Shown: positions 1 through 10,378, numbered from the stretch's first letter. The stretch: 64,000 bases of DNA from JAVJSD01 sp040219575 (GCA_040219575.1 JAVJSD010000042.1:78298-142297); one strand, 5' to 3'. Notes: generated by a model not told the origin, from the letters alone. Program-made: numbers and translations.

Positions 1-98
1 ACCGCGGCGCGCTGGCTGACGGCGACAAGACGGCCGACCTCGGCGGTTCGCTCAACACGGCGGAGTTCACCGAGGCGGTGGTCGGTCGGATTTCGTGA
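1..98 (+). CDS. C-terminal end of an isocitrate/isopropylmalate-type dehydrogenase (partial)
   Basis: The window opens inside a reading frame (codons begin at position 3) that ends at TGA 96-98. The 31 visible residues include the DLGGSLNTAEFTEAVV segment. That pattern, a DLGG(T/S) turn followed by a serine/threonine-rich step and a final helix, is the usual C-terminus of the metal-dependent beta-decarboxylating dehydrogenases (isocitrate, 3-isopropylmalate, tartrate). Only the last helix is visible, so the substrate cannot be told. The gene on the other strand ends about 165 bp away, so the two are convergent. Confidence 0.55.
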   Translation, partial: RGALADGDKTADLGGSLNTAEFTEAVVGRIS

Positions 99-263
99 CG
101 CCACGGTAGAATCCTATAAGGCCGGAACAACCAACGGGAACGTAGGCGGAACAACCAACGGGCGGTTCCGGCAGACGCGCCGCGCAACGTTGCAGCGGCG
201 TGACCGGCTTCCCGTTCAATCGCCGCATGAGGACCGCCGGAACTGCGCACGGCTTGTTCCGGC

Positions 264-2024
<1,761 letters not shown>

Positions 2025-2233
2025 AACGTCCTCATGTCTCGATGGTGGTGCGTCCGTTCGGTTGTCGGCCCTCCCTTGCCAGCGCGCGGGCTCGCGAGAA
2101 TGCGGCGAGCGCGTAGCGCCGGCAAGGGAGTCCGCAAGACCGACTTTTGCGATGCAGGACTCAATCAACGGCCTCAATAATAGAGAGTTTCCCACAAGCG
2201 GGCGAGCGTCACGCTGCCGTGAATTCAACCCTC

Positions 2234-2242
2234 TGCTATACT
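2234..2242 (+). promoter_or_regulatory. Extended -10 promoter candidate (TGC TATACT) of the UVR-motif gene
   Basis: TGCTATACT at 2234-2242 is one base from the extended -10 consensus TGnTATAAT and sits about 29 bp before the first ATG of the downstream gene. No good -35 hexamer is seen at 16-18 bp. The same TGCTATA form recurs before other genes in this window. Confidence 0.4.
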
Positions 2243-2270
2243 TGGGAAAGAACCGCCTGATTACGCAAGA

Positions 2271-3026
2271 ATGAAAGCAACGATGGCGAAACGGCAACAC
2301 ATCGACGAGATTCTCCGCGACTGGCCCTACGAACCGCAGTCGATCAGCGTGCGGCTGGTGAAAGCGGGCAAGGGACGCGAAGTAATCCAGATGCGTGTCG
2401 AGATGGGACTGCTGCAGATCGAAACCGAAGGCCGACCCGACGGCGCCCGGCCCGAGGGGTACGAGACCTATTTCGACTATCTGCAAACGCTGGTGATGGG
2501 CGCCGGTCGGTTCACGCTCGATGAAGAACAATGCAACGAGATCGATCGCGAATTCGTGCAGTTCTACCATCGGCGGGTGTGCTGGCTGGCGATGCGGCAG
2601 TATCGCAAGGCGATGCAGGACGCCGACCATACGCTGGCCCTGATGGATTTCTGCCGCGAGCACTCGCCCGACGAACAATGGACCATCACGCACGAGCAGT
2701 ACCGGCCGTTCGTGCTGTTCCACCGCACGCAGGCCGCCGCGTTGGCCGAGCTCGAGGAAGAGGAGAACGACCCTGAAGCGGCCGTGAATGCGATCAACGA
2801 GGGGCTGCAGCAGCTCCGCGACGTCTTCGTGCGGTACGGCGTCGAGGAGGATTTCGACGAAGACGATCTGGTCGCCAAGCTCGTCGAATTGCGCGAGGAA
2901 ATGCGTCAGAAGCACGAGGTCGGTCGAACGCTCCGCGAGCAGCTCGAAGACGCCGTGGCCGCCGAGCAATACGAACGGGCCGCCAACATCCGCGACGAAC
3001 TGGCGCGCCGCGAAGTCGGCCACTAG
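2271..3026 (+). CDS. UvrB/UvrC (UVR) motif-containing protein, 251 aa
   Basis: The last 35 residues (about 215-249) form a UVR motif, LREQLEDAVAAEQYERAANI followed by RDELARRE. This short helical hairpin mediates UvrB-UvrC contact and also occurs in McsA-type adaptor proteins. The first 200 residues match nothing I can name; they are acidic, predicted mixed alpha/beta then helical, and include an E-rich stretch at about 150-165. There are no CXXC zinc motifs, so it is not a McsA protein, and no nuclease or ATPase motifs. Planctomycetes carry this architecture as a conserved hypothetical (recollection). Two in-frame ATGs (2271 and 2283) compete and neither has a strong Shine-Dalgarno. A role in protein-protein contact is inference. 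Confidence 0.8.
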   Translation: MKATMAKRQHIDEILRDWPYEPQSISVRLVKAGKGREVIQMRVEMGLLQIETEGRPDGARPEGYETYFDYLQTLVMGAGRFTLDEEQCNEIDREFVQFYHRRVCWLAMRQYRKAMQDADHTLALMDFCREHSPDEQWTITHEQYRPFVLFHRTQAAALAELEEEENDPEAAVNAINEGLQQLRDVFVRYGVEEDFDEDDLVAKLVELREEMRQKHEVGRTLREQLEDAVAAEQYERAANIRDELARREVGH

Positions 3027-3501
3027 CGCTTTGCGACGGCTTGATCTTGGAGTAGCTGAACTCGTGAGAGTTCAGAAATCCGTGACGACGTCGGAGCTTC
3101 CAGAAATCTCACGACTGCTGCTGCCCCCATTCTTCGCTGTCACGCGACACTAGCCTCTGTCCGGAAACCGCGTAGCGGAAGTCGTGAGACTTCCGACGGC
3201 ACTGAGAATGAGGAACTCTCACGAGTTCCGTGACAAGTTAATTGCCCGGTCTGCGTATCCAGGCGGAGCCTGGCCGCCGGTTGGCCCGTCGCGGCCCGTA
3301 CAATCGGCGCCAGCCTTCCCATGCGGGCGTCTCCGGCGTCGCAATCGGCGTCGAATCCTCGCACGCCGCACGACTTGCGCCTCCATCATCGCTGCCACAA
3401 CCGCGTGTCTTGGGGCGGCGCTTCCGGCGATGGGCGGAGATTGCCGATTGGGTAGCTAGGGCGACAATTCGCCCGTTGCTTGCTTCGCAAAGGGACCCGC
3501 C
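3027..3501. repeat. Gene-free stretch with palindromic repeats of the GGAAGTC-x-GACTTCC type
   Basis: No convincing gene. Two palindromic units are visible: CTGAACTCGTGAGAGTTCAG near 3056-3075 and GCGGAAGTCGTGAGACTTCC near 3176-3195, then GAACTCTCACGAGTTCC near 3211. The same family (family R3 in the findings) recurs at 20787-20856, 34017-34045, 35903-35921 and 48796-48826. Short open frames over 3140-3500 on both strands lack recognisable domains and were not accepted. Confidence 0.5.
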
Positions 3502-4140
3502 GTGGAAACATCGCTCAGCATCGTGATTCCGATTCACAACGCCGAACTGGTGCTCGCCAGCCAGGTCGAGCGCGTTCTGGAGATGGCCGGAGAACTGACG
3601 TCGCGGTTCGAGATTCTGATCTTCGACGACGCTTCGAAGGACAACAGCATCGAAGTGGCCGAAGAGTTGTCGCACCAGTACCCGCAGGTGCGGATCGCTC
3701 GCAACGCGCAGCGCATGGGCAAGCCGCAAACGATCAAGGCGGCGATGGAGCAATCGATCGGCGACGTGGTGGTCATCTACGACCTGGCGACGCCGATGAG
3801 CGGCGTGCAACTGCAACGGCTGTGGGCCCTGCGCAACGACCCCGACCTGGTCATCGCCCAGGCCGAGCCGCAAACCGCCCCGCTGGGCCCAGGTCTGCTC
3901 GAGCGTTTGACAGCCTGGGGCGAATCGCTCCGCAAGACGATGCAACAAGAAGGACGCGGCGGCGGCATGCAGATGATTCGCCGCCGGGCGGTCAACGAAC
4001 TCCAGCGTTCCCCGTCTCCCGAGCGAGAACTCGTGCACGACCGCATCGACGGCGCGGAGTGCGTCAGCCGCGGAGAGCGGGCGACCACCAAGCCGCCCAC
4101 CTTCCTCACCCGTCTCAAGGGTTTCGCCTCGGCCGAGTAG
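3502..4140 (+). CDS. Short family-2 glycosyltransferase-like protein, 212 aa
   Basis: The N-terminus has the GT-A nucleotide-sugar fold signature: SIVIPIHN at about 6-13, then IFDDASKDNS with the Asp pair at 42-43, and GKPQTIKAAME typical of the GT2 helix. The usual DXD metal site is replaced by the weaker DLATPMSG near residue 92. The C-terminal third is short, lacks the acceptor-binding half and membrane helices of processive GT2 enzymes, and ends in a basic region. It may be a degenerate or specialised transferase. It stands alone: the next plus-strand gene begins 363 bp later. Confidence 0.68.
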   Translation: METSLSIVIPIHNAELVLASQVERVLEMAGELTSRFEILIFDDASKDNSIEVAEELSHQYPQVRIARNAQRMGKPQTIKAAMEQSIGDVVVIYDLATPMSGVQLQRLWALRNDPDLVIAQAEPQTAPLGPGLLERLTAWGESLRKTMQQEGRGGGMQMIRRRAVNELQRSPSPERELVHDRIDGAECVSRGERATTKPPTFLTRLKGFASAE

Positions 4141-4503
4141 CAACCGTAGCCGCCCCGGCCCGGCGTCTGGGGAAAAAAATCTTCCATAAAAATGTTGACG
4201 AGGGGCTCGAATTCGCCGCCGCATTCGTATATGCTTATCGGTGCTTGAGCGAATGCGTCCCTCATCAACCATTCTTGCCAGCTTCTGCGCACCCGCTTGA
4301 GGCCTGATTCGTCAGGTTAACGGAACAGTCGGAATTCTAGAGAGATTCACTGCGCGCTCGCTTCGCGCCTTCGGTTTCGCTCTGCGCGAGATCGGTGACG
4401 CTGCCTGCGCGTCAGCTGCTTCGCTCCTCCCTGCCCCTCGTGCGACAGTTCTTGTCGTTGCGGGAAGGCGTTCGTTTTCCGGAACCTAGAGAAGAGGTGG
4501 AAC
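4141..4503. other. Gene-free stretch upstream of the XRE gene
   Basis: No gene seen. The part from about 4340 to 4490 is rich in self-complementary GC blocks (GCGCGCTCGCTTCGCGC and neighbours) and could fold in RNA, but no U-tract or known RNA family was recognised. The downstream gene has AGAAGAGGTGG just before its ATG, a plausible ribosome binding site. Confidence 0.35.
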
Positions 4504-5028
4504 ATGGCAACCGCAGAAGTTGGCGACTACCCCACGGAAGTAACTCCCAGACTCAAGCTCCGCGTCCCTGAGGCCGAACCTCAGCCCTTGCATCGCATCT
4601 CGGAAGTGCGACGCGAGCAAAAGGTTTCCCTGCGCAGCGTCGCCCGCGCAACCGGCACTCCGGAACATGTCCTGCGCCAGCAGGAAAAGGAGGGCAGCGA
4701 CCTCACGCTGCAGGAACTGTACGCCTGGCAAAAGGCGCTGCAGGTGCCCGTCGAGGACTTGCTGATCGAGCCCGAGCGCCCGCTCTCTCGCCCCGTGCTG
4801 GAGCGGGCTCGTCTGGTGCGGCTGATGAAAACCGCCGCCGCCATCCGCGAGAACACCGACTCGGAGCGCGTCGAACGGCTGGCCCATACGCTGGCCGAGC
4901 AATTGATCGAGGTGATGCCCGAACTGGCCGAAGTCAGTCCCTGGCACGCCGTCGGTCAACGACGCACCCTCGACGAGTACGGCCGCGCCGCCGAGCGGAT
5001 GTATCCCGATCATCTGCTCGAACGATAA
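4504..5028 (+). CDS. XRE-family helix-turn-helix protein, 174 aa
   Basis: Residues about 35-90 (RISEVRREQKVSLRSVARAT, then LRQQEKEGSDLTLQELYAWQKAL) fit the five-helix Cro/C1 HTH fold: a hydrophobic helix 1, the SLRSVARATG recognition turn, and a helix describing where in a list of steps the regulator acts. The rest is a charged N-terminal arm of about 30 residues and a helical C-terminal half (RLVRLMKTAAAIRENTDSER) that may dimerise. No ligand-binding, cupin or peptidase domain is present. The ATG is preceded by GAAGAGGTGGAAC. Neighbours give no hint of the target, so a DNA-binding role is all that can be supported. Confidence 0.72.
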   Translation: MATAEVGDYPTEVTPRLKLRVPEAEPQPLHRISEVRREQKVSLRSVARATGTPEHVLRQQEKEGSDLTLQELYAWQKALQVPVEDLLIEPERPLSRPVLERARLVRLMKTAAAIRENTDSERVERLAHTLAEQLIEVMPELAEVSPWHAVGQRRTLDEYGRAAERMYPDHLLER

Positions 5029-5035
5029 AGCACTG

Positions 5036-5090
5036 GTACGACGTCGCGCATCTTGTACGACGGACGTCGACGTCCGTTGTACGATGCTCG
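5036..5090. repeat. Palindromic repeat, GTACGACGGACGTC / GACGTCCGTTGTAC
   Basis: A near-perfect 28-bp palindrome (13 of 14 pairs) sits between two convergent genes, close to both stop codons. Related pieces (GTACGACGGAC or GTCCGTCGTAC) occur near 22687 and 33221. There is no U-tract, so it is not a typical intrinsic terminator, though a hairpin here could still act on convergent transcripts. Confidence 0.5.
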
Positions 5091-5111
5091 CACCATGCGC
5101 CGACCGCTGCG

Positions 5112-8100
5112 CTACGGGTTCGTCACCGCCTCGTCGAGGTTGAAGATCAACCCCGTCACGGCGGTGTAGGCGGCCAGTTGCGCCGCGTCGAGCTGCGAAT
5201 CGACCGGCGACTCGCCCTGCGATACGAAACGCCGGGCGTCGTCGGGCGACTCGCGGAACTGCGCCAAGTGATACCGCAGTGCGTCGAGCAGGATCGCGCG
5301 TTCCCGCTGGCCGGGACGGCGTCCCAGCACCAGGCGGCACGCCAGATCCAGGCGGCGCTCCGGTTGCTCGTCGGCCTCGTGTAGGACGCGCTCGGCCAGG
5401 ACGCGGGCCGCCTCGACGAACGTGTCGCCGTTCAAGGTGACTAGCGCTTGCAGCGGTGTGTTGGTGCGCGACGGGCGGACGATGCAGGTCTCGCGGCCCG
5501 CCGCATCGAAGGCCATCATGCCGGGTGGGGCGGCGGTCCGTTTGAAGTACGTGTACAGCGACCGCCGGTAAAGGCTCGCCCCGTGATCCTGTTCGTACTT
5601 GGCGCCGGAAACCTCCTCCCACAGACCCTCGGGCTGATACGGGCGCACCGACGGTCCGCCCAATTGTTCGACCAGCAGTCCACTCGCCGCCAGGGCTTGG
5701 TCGCGCACCATTTGCGCGGAGAGCCGTCTGCGGGGGCCGCGCGACAACAGCCGGTTCTCCGGGTCCAGCCGCCGCGCTTTGGGCGAGGCGTGCGACGACT
5801 GGCGATAGGTCGCACTGGTCACCAGCAGCCGGTGCATCCGCTTCACGTCCCAACCGCTGCGCCGCAACTCCACCGCCAGATGGTCCAGCAACTCGGGATG
5901 GCTGGGCCGCTCGCCTTGAATGCCGAAATCCTCCGACGTGCGGACCAACCCTTCGCCGAAGAAAATCTGCCAGTAGCGGTTCACCGCCACGCGGGCCGTC
6001 AGCGGGTTGGCGTCGTCGACCAGCCACCGCGCGAGGCCCAATCGATTGGACGGCGCGCCCTCGGGAAGCGCGGGAAGGCTCTCCGGCACACCTGGTGAGA
6101 CAGGCTCTCCCGGTGCGTCGTAGGCGCCGCGAATCAGCACGTGCGTCGGCCGCGGCGTCGGCATTTCCTGCATCACCATCACGGTGGGGAAACCGGCGGT
6201 GAGACGCTCGCGCCGTTGGCTGATTTGGTCCAGCCGGCGATGCGCCTCGCGGAGGATCGGCGGAGCGTGGTCGGCCAGGAAGTAACGCTTAAGCTTGGCG
6301 GCGGCGGCCGCGCCGCGCTCGTCAGGCGACGCCGCGACGATCTCATCGATCGACCGCGGTTCGGCCACAACCGCGACCTCGTCCGCCGCCAGGCAGCGAT
6401 CAAACACGCGGACCTCGTCGATCGCCCCGTGAAAACGACCCTCCGCTCCGCCGCCTCCGCCGATCCGCAGCGGCTCCTTGCTGGCGAACGACTGATTGAT
6501 GAAGTCGAGTTCAACCTCCAGTTCCAGCCGATGGCCGTCGAGATAGACGGCGACGCCGCGGGCTTCGCGGCTGCCGTCGTACGTCACGGCCACATGCCGC
6601 CATCGTCCCGACGTGATTTGTTCGACCGAGTGAACGCGAACGGCGTCGTCCAGCCAACGCTTCACCAGGTTGACGTGCAGCCGCCCCTCGCGAAGTTGCA
6701 GGCTGTAGCCGTCCCCCTCCGCCTCGTCGGTCATGCGGGAGACGATCGTGCCGCCGTGCTGGTCGGTCGGCCGGATCCACGCGGCCAGCGTGAACTTGTC
6801 GGTGTAGCCGAATTCGCCCACGTCGCCGGCATCGAGATACCGCTTGCCGTCGAGCAGCGCGGCGCGGCCGATCTCGCCTTGTTGGAAAGCCGGCGCCCCA
6901 TCCTGGAACATGGCGGCGACCGCATCGTCGGTTGATTCCTCGCTCGATTCGCCCTTCGATTCGCCGTCGGATCTCTCCATCGAAAAATGCGCGACGAGTC
7001 CCTCGCCGGGCGACCAATGGATCGGCCCATCGGGCTTGAAGGTCTTCTCCCACTGCCGCTGTTTCTTCTGCAACTGCGGCTGCAAGCGCGCGACTCGCGT
7101 GCGCGCCGCGTCGAGCGAGGCCTCGAGCTGCGCCAACTCCTCCTGTTGACGCGCCGTCGGCGCCGGCAGGTAGGGAGGCGAGTTGCCTTCCTTGAGCGCC
7201 CGGCCATGCTCCGGCAAGTTGTTGAAGTAGGCGAACATGCGGTAGAAGTCTCGCTGCGTGAGCGGATCGTACTTGTGATCGTGGCAGCGGCCGCAAGCCA
7301 GCGTCAGGCCGAGCCAGGTGGTGGCCGTGGTGTCGACCCGGTCGACGACGTACTCCACCGCGTATTCCTCGGGGATGATGCCCCCTTCCGAATTGCCGCG
7401 ATGGTTGCGGTTGAAGCCCGTGGCGATTTGCTGCTCCAGCGTGGCCTCCGGCAGCAGGTCGCCGGCGATCTGCTCGATCGTGAACTGGTCGAACGGCATG
7501 CCCGCGTTCAGCGCATCGATCACCCAGTCGCGCCACCGCCACATCTCGCGCGGCCCGTCGCTCTGGTAGCCGCTGGTGTCGGCGTAACGCGCCGCGTCGA
7601 GCCAGGGCGTCGCCATCCGTTCGCCGTAGCGGGGCGAGGCCAGCAACCGATCGACCACGCGCTCGTAGGCGTCGGGCGACGCATCGGCGAGGAAGGCGTC
7701 GATCTCGTCAGGCGTCGGCGGCAGACCGGTCAGGTCGAGCGTCACGCGGCGAATCAGCGTCTCCTTGTCGGCCTCGCGCCCGGGCGTCAAGCCGGCCGCT
7801 TCCAGTCGGGCCAGCACGAAGCGATCGACGGCGCCGCGCGTCCAGGCGTGGTTCTCGACGTCGGGTAGCCGCGGACGCGTCTGCGGTTGGAACGACCAGT
7901 GCTGGCTCCAGGCGGCGCCCTCGGCGATCCAGCGACGAACCAGGTCGATCTGCTCCGCGGAGAGCCGGCGACCGGAGTCCGAAGGCGGCATCCGCAGGTC
8001 GTCGTCGCCGGTGGTGATTCGCTCGATGATCTCGCTCGCGTCGGGCTCGCCGGCGACGATCGTCTCGCCGGCCAGCGCGCCCTGCTGCGTGTCGAGCCGC

Positions 8101-8351
8101 AGGTCCGCCTGGCGGTTCTTCTCGTCGGGCCCGTGGCACTGAAAGCAATACTCCGCCAGAATCGGCCGCACCTGCCGGTCGAAGTCGACCTTCGCCGCCG
8201 GCTTTACCGCCTGGGCGTCCTGGGCGTGGGCGACTCGCGTGCCGCCGCCAACAACCAGCTGATGGACAAACAACAGGCAGACAAACAGCAGGCAGGCGGC
8301 CCGACACAGGCCGAGGCGGGCGGCGCGGCGATTGTCGATCGAGGGCGACAT
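5112..8351 (-). CDS. PSCyt1-DUF1549-LamG-DUF1553 planctomycete surface protein, 1079 aa
   Basis: Large exported protein of the planctomycete-specific cytochrome/PSD1 type. A signal peptide covers about residues 1-45. The PSCyt1 domain has one c-type heme motif CFQCH (Cys69, Cys72, His73) in the RPILAEYCFQCHGPDEKNRQ context. DUF1549 (PSCyt2) follows at roughly 165-380 with LTGLPPTPDEIDAFL. A concanavalin/LamG domain (about 455-640, LAAWIRPTDQHGGTIVSR) and then DUF1553 (PSD1) fill the C-terminal half, with NRYWQIFFGEGLV and SRTNTPLQALVTLN. A partner DUF1501 gene normally lies next to such genes; here it is absent, so this is an orphan copy. I chose the ATG at 8349-8351 because the longer frame adds 26 residues before the signal peptide. 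The function is unknown; attachment to complex polysaccharide is often suggested from the LamG domain. Confidence 0.9.
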   Translation of the reverse strand: MSPSIDNRRAARLGLCRAACLLFVCLLFVHQLVVGGGTRVAHAQDAQAVKPAAKVDFDRQVRPILAEYCFQCHGPDEKNRQADLRLDTQQGALAGETIVAGEPDASEIIERITTGDDDLRMPPSDSGRRLSAEQIDLVRRWIAEGAAWSQHWSFQPQTRPRLPDVENHAWTRGAVDRFVLARLEAAGLTPGREADKETLIRRVTLDLTGLPPTPDEIDAFLADASPDAYERVVDRLLASPRYGERMATPWLDAARYADTSGYQSDGPREMWRWRDWVIDALNAGMPFDQFTIEQIAGDLLPEATLEQQIATGFNRNHRGNSEGGIIPEEYAVEYVVDRVDTTATTWLGLTLACGRCHDHKYDPLTQRDFYRMFAYFNNLPEHGRALKEGNSPPYLPAPTARQQEELAQLEASLDAARTRVARLQPQLQKKQRQWEKTFKPDGPIHWSPGEGLVAHFSMERSDGESKGESSEESTDDAVAAMFQDGAPAFQQGEIGRAALLDGKRYLDAGDVGEFGYTDKFTLAAWIRPTDQHGGTIVSRMTDEAEGDGYSLQLREGRLHVNLVKRWLDDAVRVHSVEQITSGRWRHVAVTYDGSREARGVAVYLDGHRLELEVELDFINQSFASKEPLRIGGGGGAEGRFHGAIDEVRVFDRCLAADEVAVVAEPRSIDEIVAASPDERGAAAAAKLKRYFLADHAPPILREAHRRLDQISQRRERLTAGFPTVMVMQEMPTPRPTHVLIRGAYDAPGEPVSPGVPESLPALPEGAPSNRLGLARWLVDDANPLTARVAVNRYWQIFFGEGLVRTSEDFGIQGERPSHPELLDHLAVELRRSGWDVKRMHRLLVTSATYRQSSHASPKARRLDPENRLLSRGPRRRLSAQMVRDQALAASGLLVEQLGGPSVRPYQPEGLWEEVSGAKYEQDHGASLYRRSLYTYFKRTAAPPGMMAFDAAGRETCIVRPSRTNTPLQALVTLNGDTFVEAARVLAERVLHEADEQPERRLDLACRLVLGRRPGQRERAILLDALRYHLAQFRESPDDARRFVSQGESPVDSQLDAAQLAAYTAVTGLIFNLDEAVTNP

Positions 8352-8544
8352 GTCGATTCCCGTGGGGAGAGGAGACCGCCCAAAGAACCTCAGGGGCGGT
8401 CGGCGTGGAGGGTTCGCGTCTCCCCCCAATATAGTCGAGCCAGGCGGCCAGCACGAACGCGGCGTCTTTCGAGCGGTTTCGTTCGGGCGGGTTCGTCCAC
8501 TGCCGTCTTTCCGGCGGCGGTCTGTCGGCCGAGACGACGCGGTG

Positions 8545-8640
8545 CTACACGCCCGGAATCCAGTCGGTCATGGCCAGCAGGGCGACGATGCTCAGCACGA
8601 CCACGGCGACGACGCCGGCCAGAAGATAATCGGTCCGCAC
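8545..8640 (-). CDS. 31-residue single-span membrane protein
   Basis: A tiny minus-strand frame begins with GTG at 8638-8640, six bases after a perfect GGAGG (CTGGAGGCAGAAA), and ends at TAG 8545-8547. It encodes MRTDYLLAGVVAVVVLSIVA then LLAMTDWIPGV, a short polar start, about 20 hydrophobic residues and a short polar end. The strong ribosome binding site, clean transmembrane profile and flanking gene-free DNA argue that it is expressed. It matches no small protein I can name. It could be a single-span regulator of a membrane complex. It shares its upstream gap with greA, which runs the other way. Confidence 0.55.
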   Translation of the reverse strand: MRTDYLLAGVVAVVVLSIVALLAMTDWIPGV

Positions 8641-8755
8641 TTTCTGCCTCCAGGTTTTCTCGAAAGGACTGCTGGGACTCCCCGCCAGGCGAGAATTCTA
8701 GCAATTGCCAAAACCGGCTGCCAGCTTCGCCATTCGTCTTTACACGCTGTCCGCG

Positions 8756-8784
8756 TTGGCACACAATAACGGACAGCCTAATCT
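8756..8784 (+). promoter_or_regulatory. Sigma70-like promoter of greA
   Basis: TTGGCA (8756-8761), a 17-bp spacer and TAATCT (8779-8784) make a good vegetative promoter. The predicted start is near 8790-8792, about 90 bases before the greA ATG and just before the hairpin at 8794-8820. Confidence 0.5.
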
Positions 8785-8793
8785 GAAGCCTCG

Positions 8794-8829
8794 CACGACC
8801 CCCATTCCCGGGCGGTCGTGGTTTTTTTT
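8794..8829 (+). terminator. Terminator-like hairpin in the greA leader
   Basis: CACGACC (8794-8800) pairs perfectly with GGTCGTG (8814-8820) across a 13-base loop, followed at once by G and eight Ts. This is the form of an intrinsic terminator, on the plus strand. No gene ends upstream on this strand; the hairpin lies between the greA promoter and the greA start codon, so it would act as an attenuator. Confidence 0.65.
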
Positions 8830-8881
8830 GTGCCTTGGGGAAACCACCCGGCGGTCGAATGTATTTCGTGGAGACGATGTG

Positions 8882-9358
8882 ATGACTGAATCCGTACCGA
8901 TGACCAAAGAGAACTACGACAAACTGAAGGACGAGGTCCGGCGTCTGGAGACGGTCGAAATGCCCAAGATCGCGGAAAAAATCGCCGAGGCCCGGGCCGA
9001 GGGCGATCTGAAGGAGAACGCCGAGTACCACGGCCAGCGCGAGGCGCAGGGCCTGCTGCAGGCGAAGATCAACATGCTCAGCCAGAAGCTGGCCAACGCC
9101 ACGATCGTCGACATGACGAAGATCAAGCACGACGAGGTCGGCTTCGGGGCCACGGTGCTGGTCAAGGATCTCGACATCGACGACGAGGAGGAGATCACGC
9201 TGGTGGGCGCCGGCGACGAGAACTACGACGCCGGCAAGTACAACATCGCCAGCCCCATCGGCCAGGGCCTGCTCGGCAAACGCGTGGGCGACACCACCGA
9301 AATCGAAGTCCCCAAAGGCGTCATCCGCTTCGAAGTCGTCGAAATCCGCTACGAGTAA
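8882..9358 (+). CDS. greA: Transcription elongation factor GreA, 158 aa
   Basis: GreA binds the secondary channel of RNA polymerase and stimulates cleavage of backtracked transcripts. The N-terminal coiled coil (about 1-75) contains EARAEGDLKENAEYH, whose acidic pair at the tip (Asp and Glu of GDLKENAEY) is the catalytic hallmark. The C-terminal FKBP-like domain ends with the family signature SPIGQGLLGKRVGD and a final EVVEIRYE. The length equals that of the E. coli protein (158 aa). The ATG at 8882 is preceded by GTGGAG. The upstream leader holds a terminator-like hairpin, so expression may be attenuated. Confidence 0.97.
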   Translation: MTESVPMTKENYDKLKDEVRRLETVEMPKIAEKIAEARAEGDLKENAEYHGQREAQGLLQAKINMLSQKLANATIVDMTKIKHDEVGFGATVLVKDLDIDDEEEITLVGAGDENYDAGKYNIASPIGQGLLGKRVGDTTEIEVPKGVIRFEVVEIRYE

Positions 9359-9370
9359 CCCCACTCCGCA

Positions 9371-9541
9371 GGGCAGGCTTCCAGGCGGCCAACAACCCCG
9401 TAGAGCAGGCTTCCAGCCTGCCAAAGAACTCGTAGAGCAGGCTTCCAGCCTGCCAAATAAACTCGCTGGAAAGTTTTCCAGGCGGCCGATACCTCGGCCG
9501 GTTCGATGGGAAAGTCTTGGCAGGCTGGAAGCCTGCCCTAC
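9371..9541. repeat. Cluster of five GGCAGGCTTCCAGCCTGCC-type palindromic repeats
   Basis: Within 170 bp after greA there are five degenerate copies of a unit reading TAG(A/G)GCAGGCTTCCAGCCTGCC, at about 9371, 9400, 9432, 9465 and, inverted, 9518. The centre GGCTTCCAGCC is palindromic. Other copies of this family lie at 14760-14818, 19306-19466, 41168-41192, 41826-41885 and 49860-49884. No U-tract accompanies them. Confidence 0.7.
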
Positions 9542-10378
9542 CCGTTCGTCCATCGCGCCCCCATCGCCGCGAAACAACCGGCGCCGCCCGGATCGGCCCA
9601 CCGTACAGGGTTTCCAAGCACAGGGCTTTCCAAGCGCAAGACGCCAAGCACAAGTCGGCCCAAAAGCGGTCGCCGCTGCGTCACCAGCGGCCGGTGAAAA
9701 CGTCGCCCAATTCACCACCACCCCCCACCCCGTCAGCGCCTCTCCGGTGAATTGGGCCCCTTCACCACGCGCAATTCACCACCCCCGCTGACGCGCTCCC
9801 ACGGTAGCATGGCCGCCCCCGGCCGTGTCCGCCCCCAAACACCGCCCCCGCCCGCAATCTGCAATCTGCAATCCGAAATCAATTGTCAAAGAACACCTCT
9901 TCCAATATTCATTCTACCCCTTTTCGGCTCGATTCCCAAGCAACGAACAGCGACGATCGTGGGCGAATTTCATGGACGTGGTCGGTCGCAATCGCAGTGG
10001 GCTATTTTCAGCGACACGTACGGTCACAACGGCACGTCGCCGTTGAGCAGTGGAATGCTTGTTGATGCCGGCGGAAGTGAATTTGCATCGACAAGCGGAT
10101 TGGCTAGAGCCTGACCAAGGGCATCAGCAAAACTCGCCCGCGTCGAAAAGCGAAAAGGTAGCACCCGAAGTGTTCGAAACCTCACCGGTCGATGTGACCG
10201 AAGCAGGTTGCCAAGCAGGTCAGGGCTACGCATCTTGCCACGGCAACTCTGGTTGGTGCAGTGTAGCATACGACTGGTCAAAGTTGACTCTGCTGTGGGA
10301 GTTCCCTTTTGATCGCGGTACGACGACGTACATGTGACTCACGCCGGGCTGGAAAGCCTGACCGGCGTTGGCACGGTT
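9542..10378. other. Gene-poor stretch between greA and the subtilase operon
   Basis: I see no supported gene. The part 9700-9790 holds short inverted pieces (GGTGAATTG ... CAATTCACC) in C-rich low-complexity DNA. At 9803-9828 there is a GTAGCATGGCCGCC-GGCCGTG repeat. The part from 9880 to 10370 has lower GC than the neighbours and short open frames on both strands (for example 10050-10337) with no recognisable domain or ribosome binding site. It forms one flank of the possible defence island. Confidence 0.4.

Noticed and set aside
2025..3023. 333-residue N-terminal extension of the acyl-CoA dehydrogenase frame
   Set aside because: Lies opposite the UVR-motif gene; a GTG with a good ribosome binding site at 2022-2024 explains the real start.
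3238..4272. 344-residue minus-strand frame opposite the glycosyltransferase
   Set aside because: Antisense shadow; the plus-strand frame has GT2 motifs.
4340..4490. Structured non-coding RNA upstream of the XRE gene
   Set aside because: GC-rich hairpins are possible but no known family, U-tract or conserved motif could be recognised by eye.
9371..9541. Terminators for greA
   Set aside because: Hairpin-forming repeats lack a T-tract and belong to a family found at many unrelated places.
10050..10337. 95-residue plus-strand gene
   Set aside because: No ribosome binding site or known domain; composition is not clearly coding.
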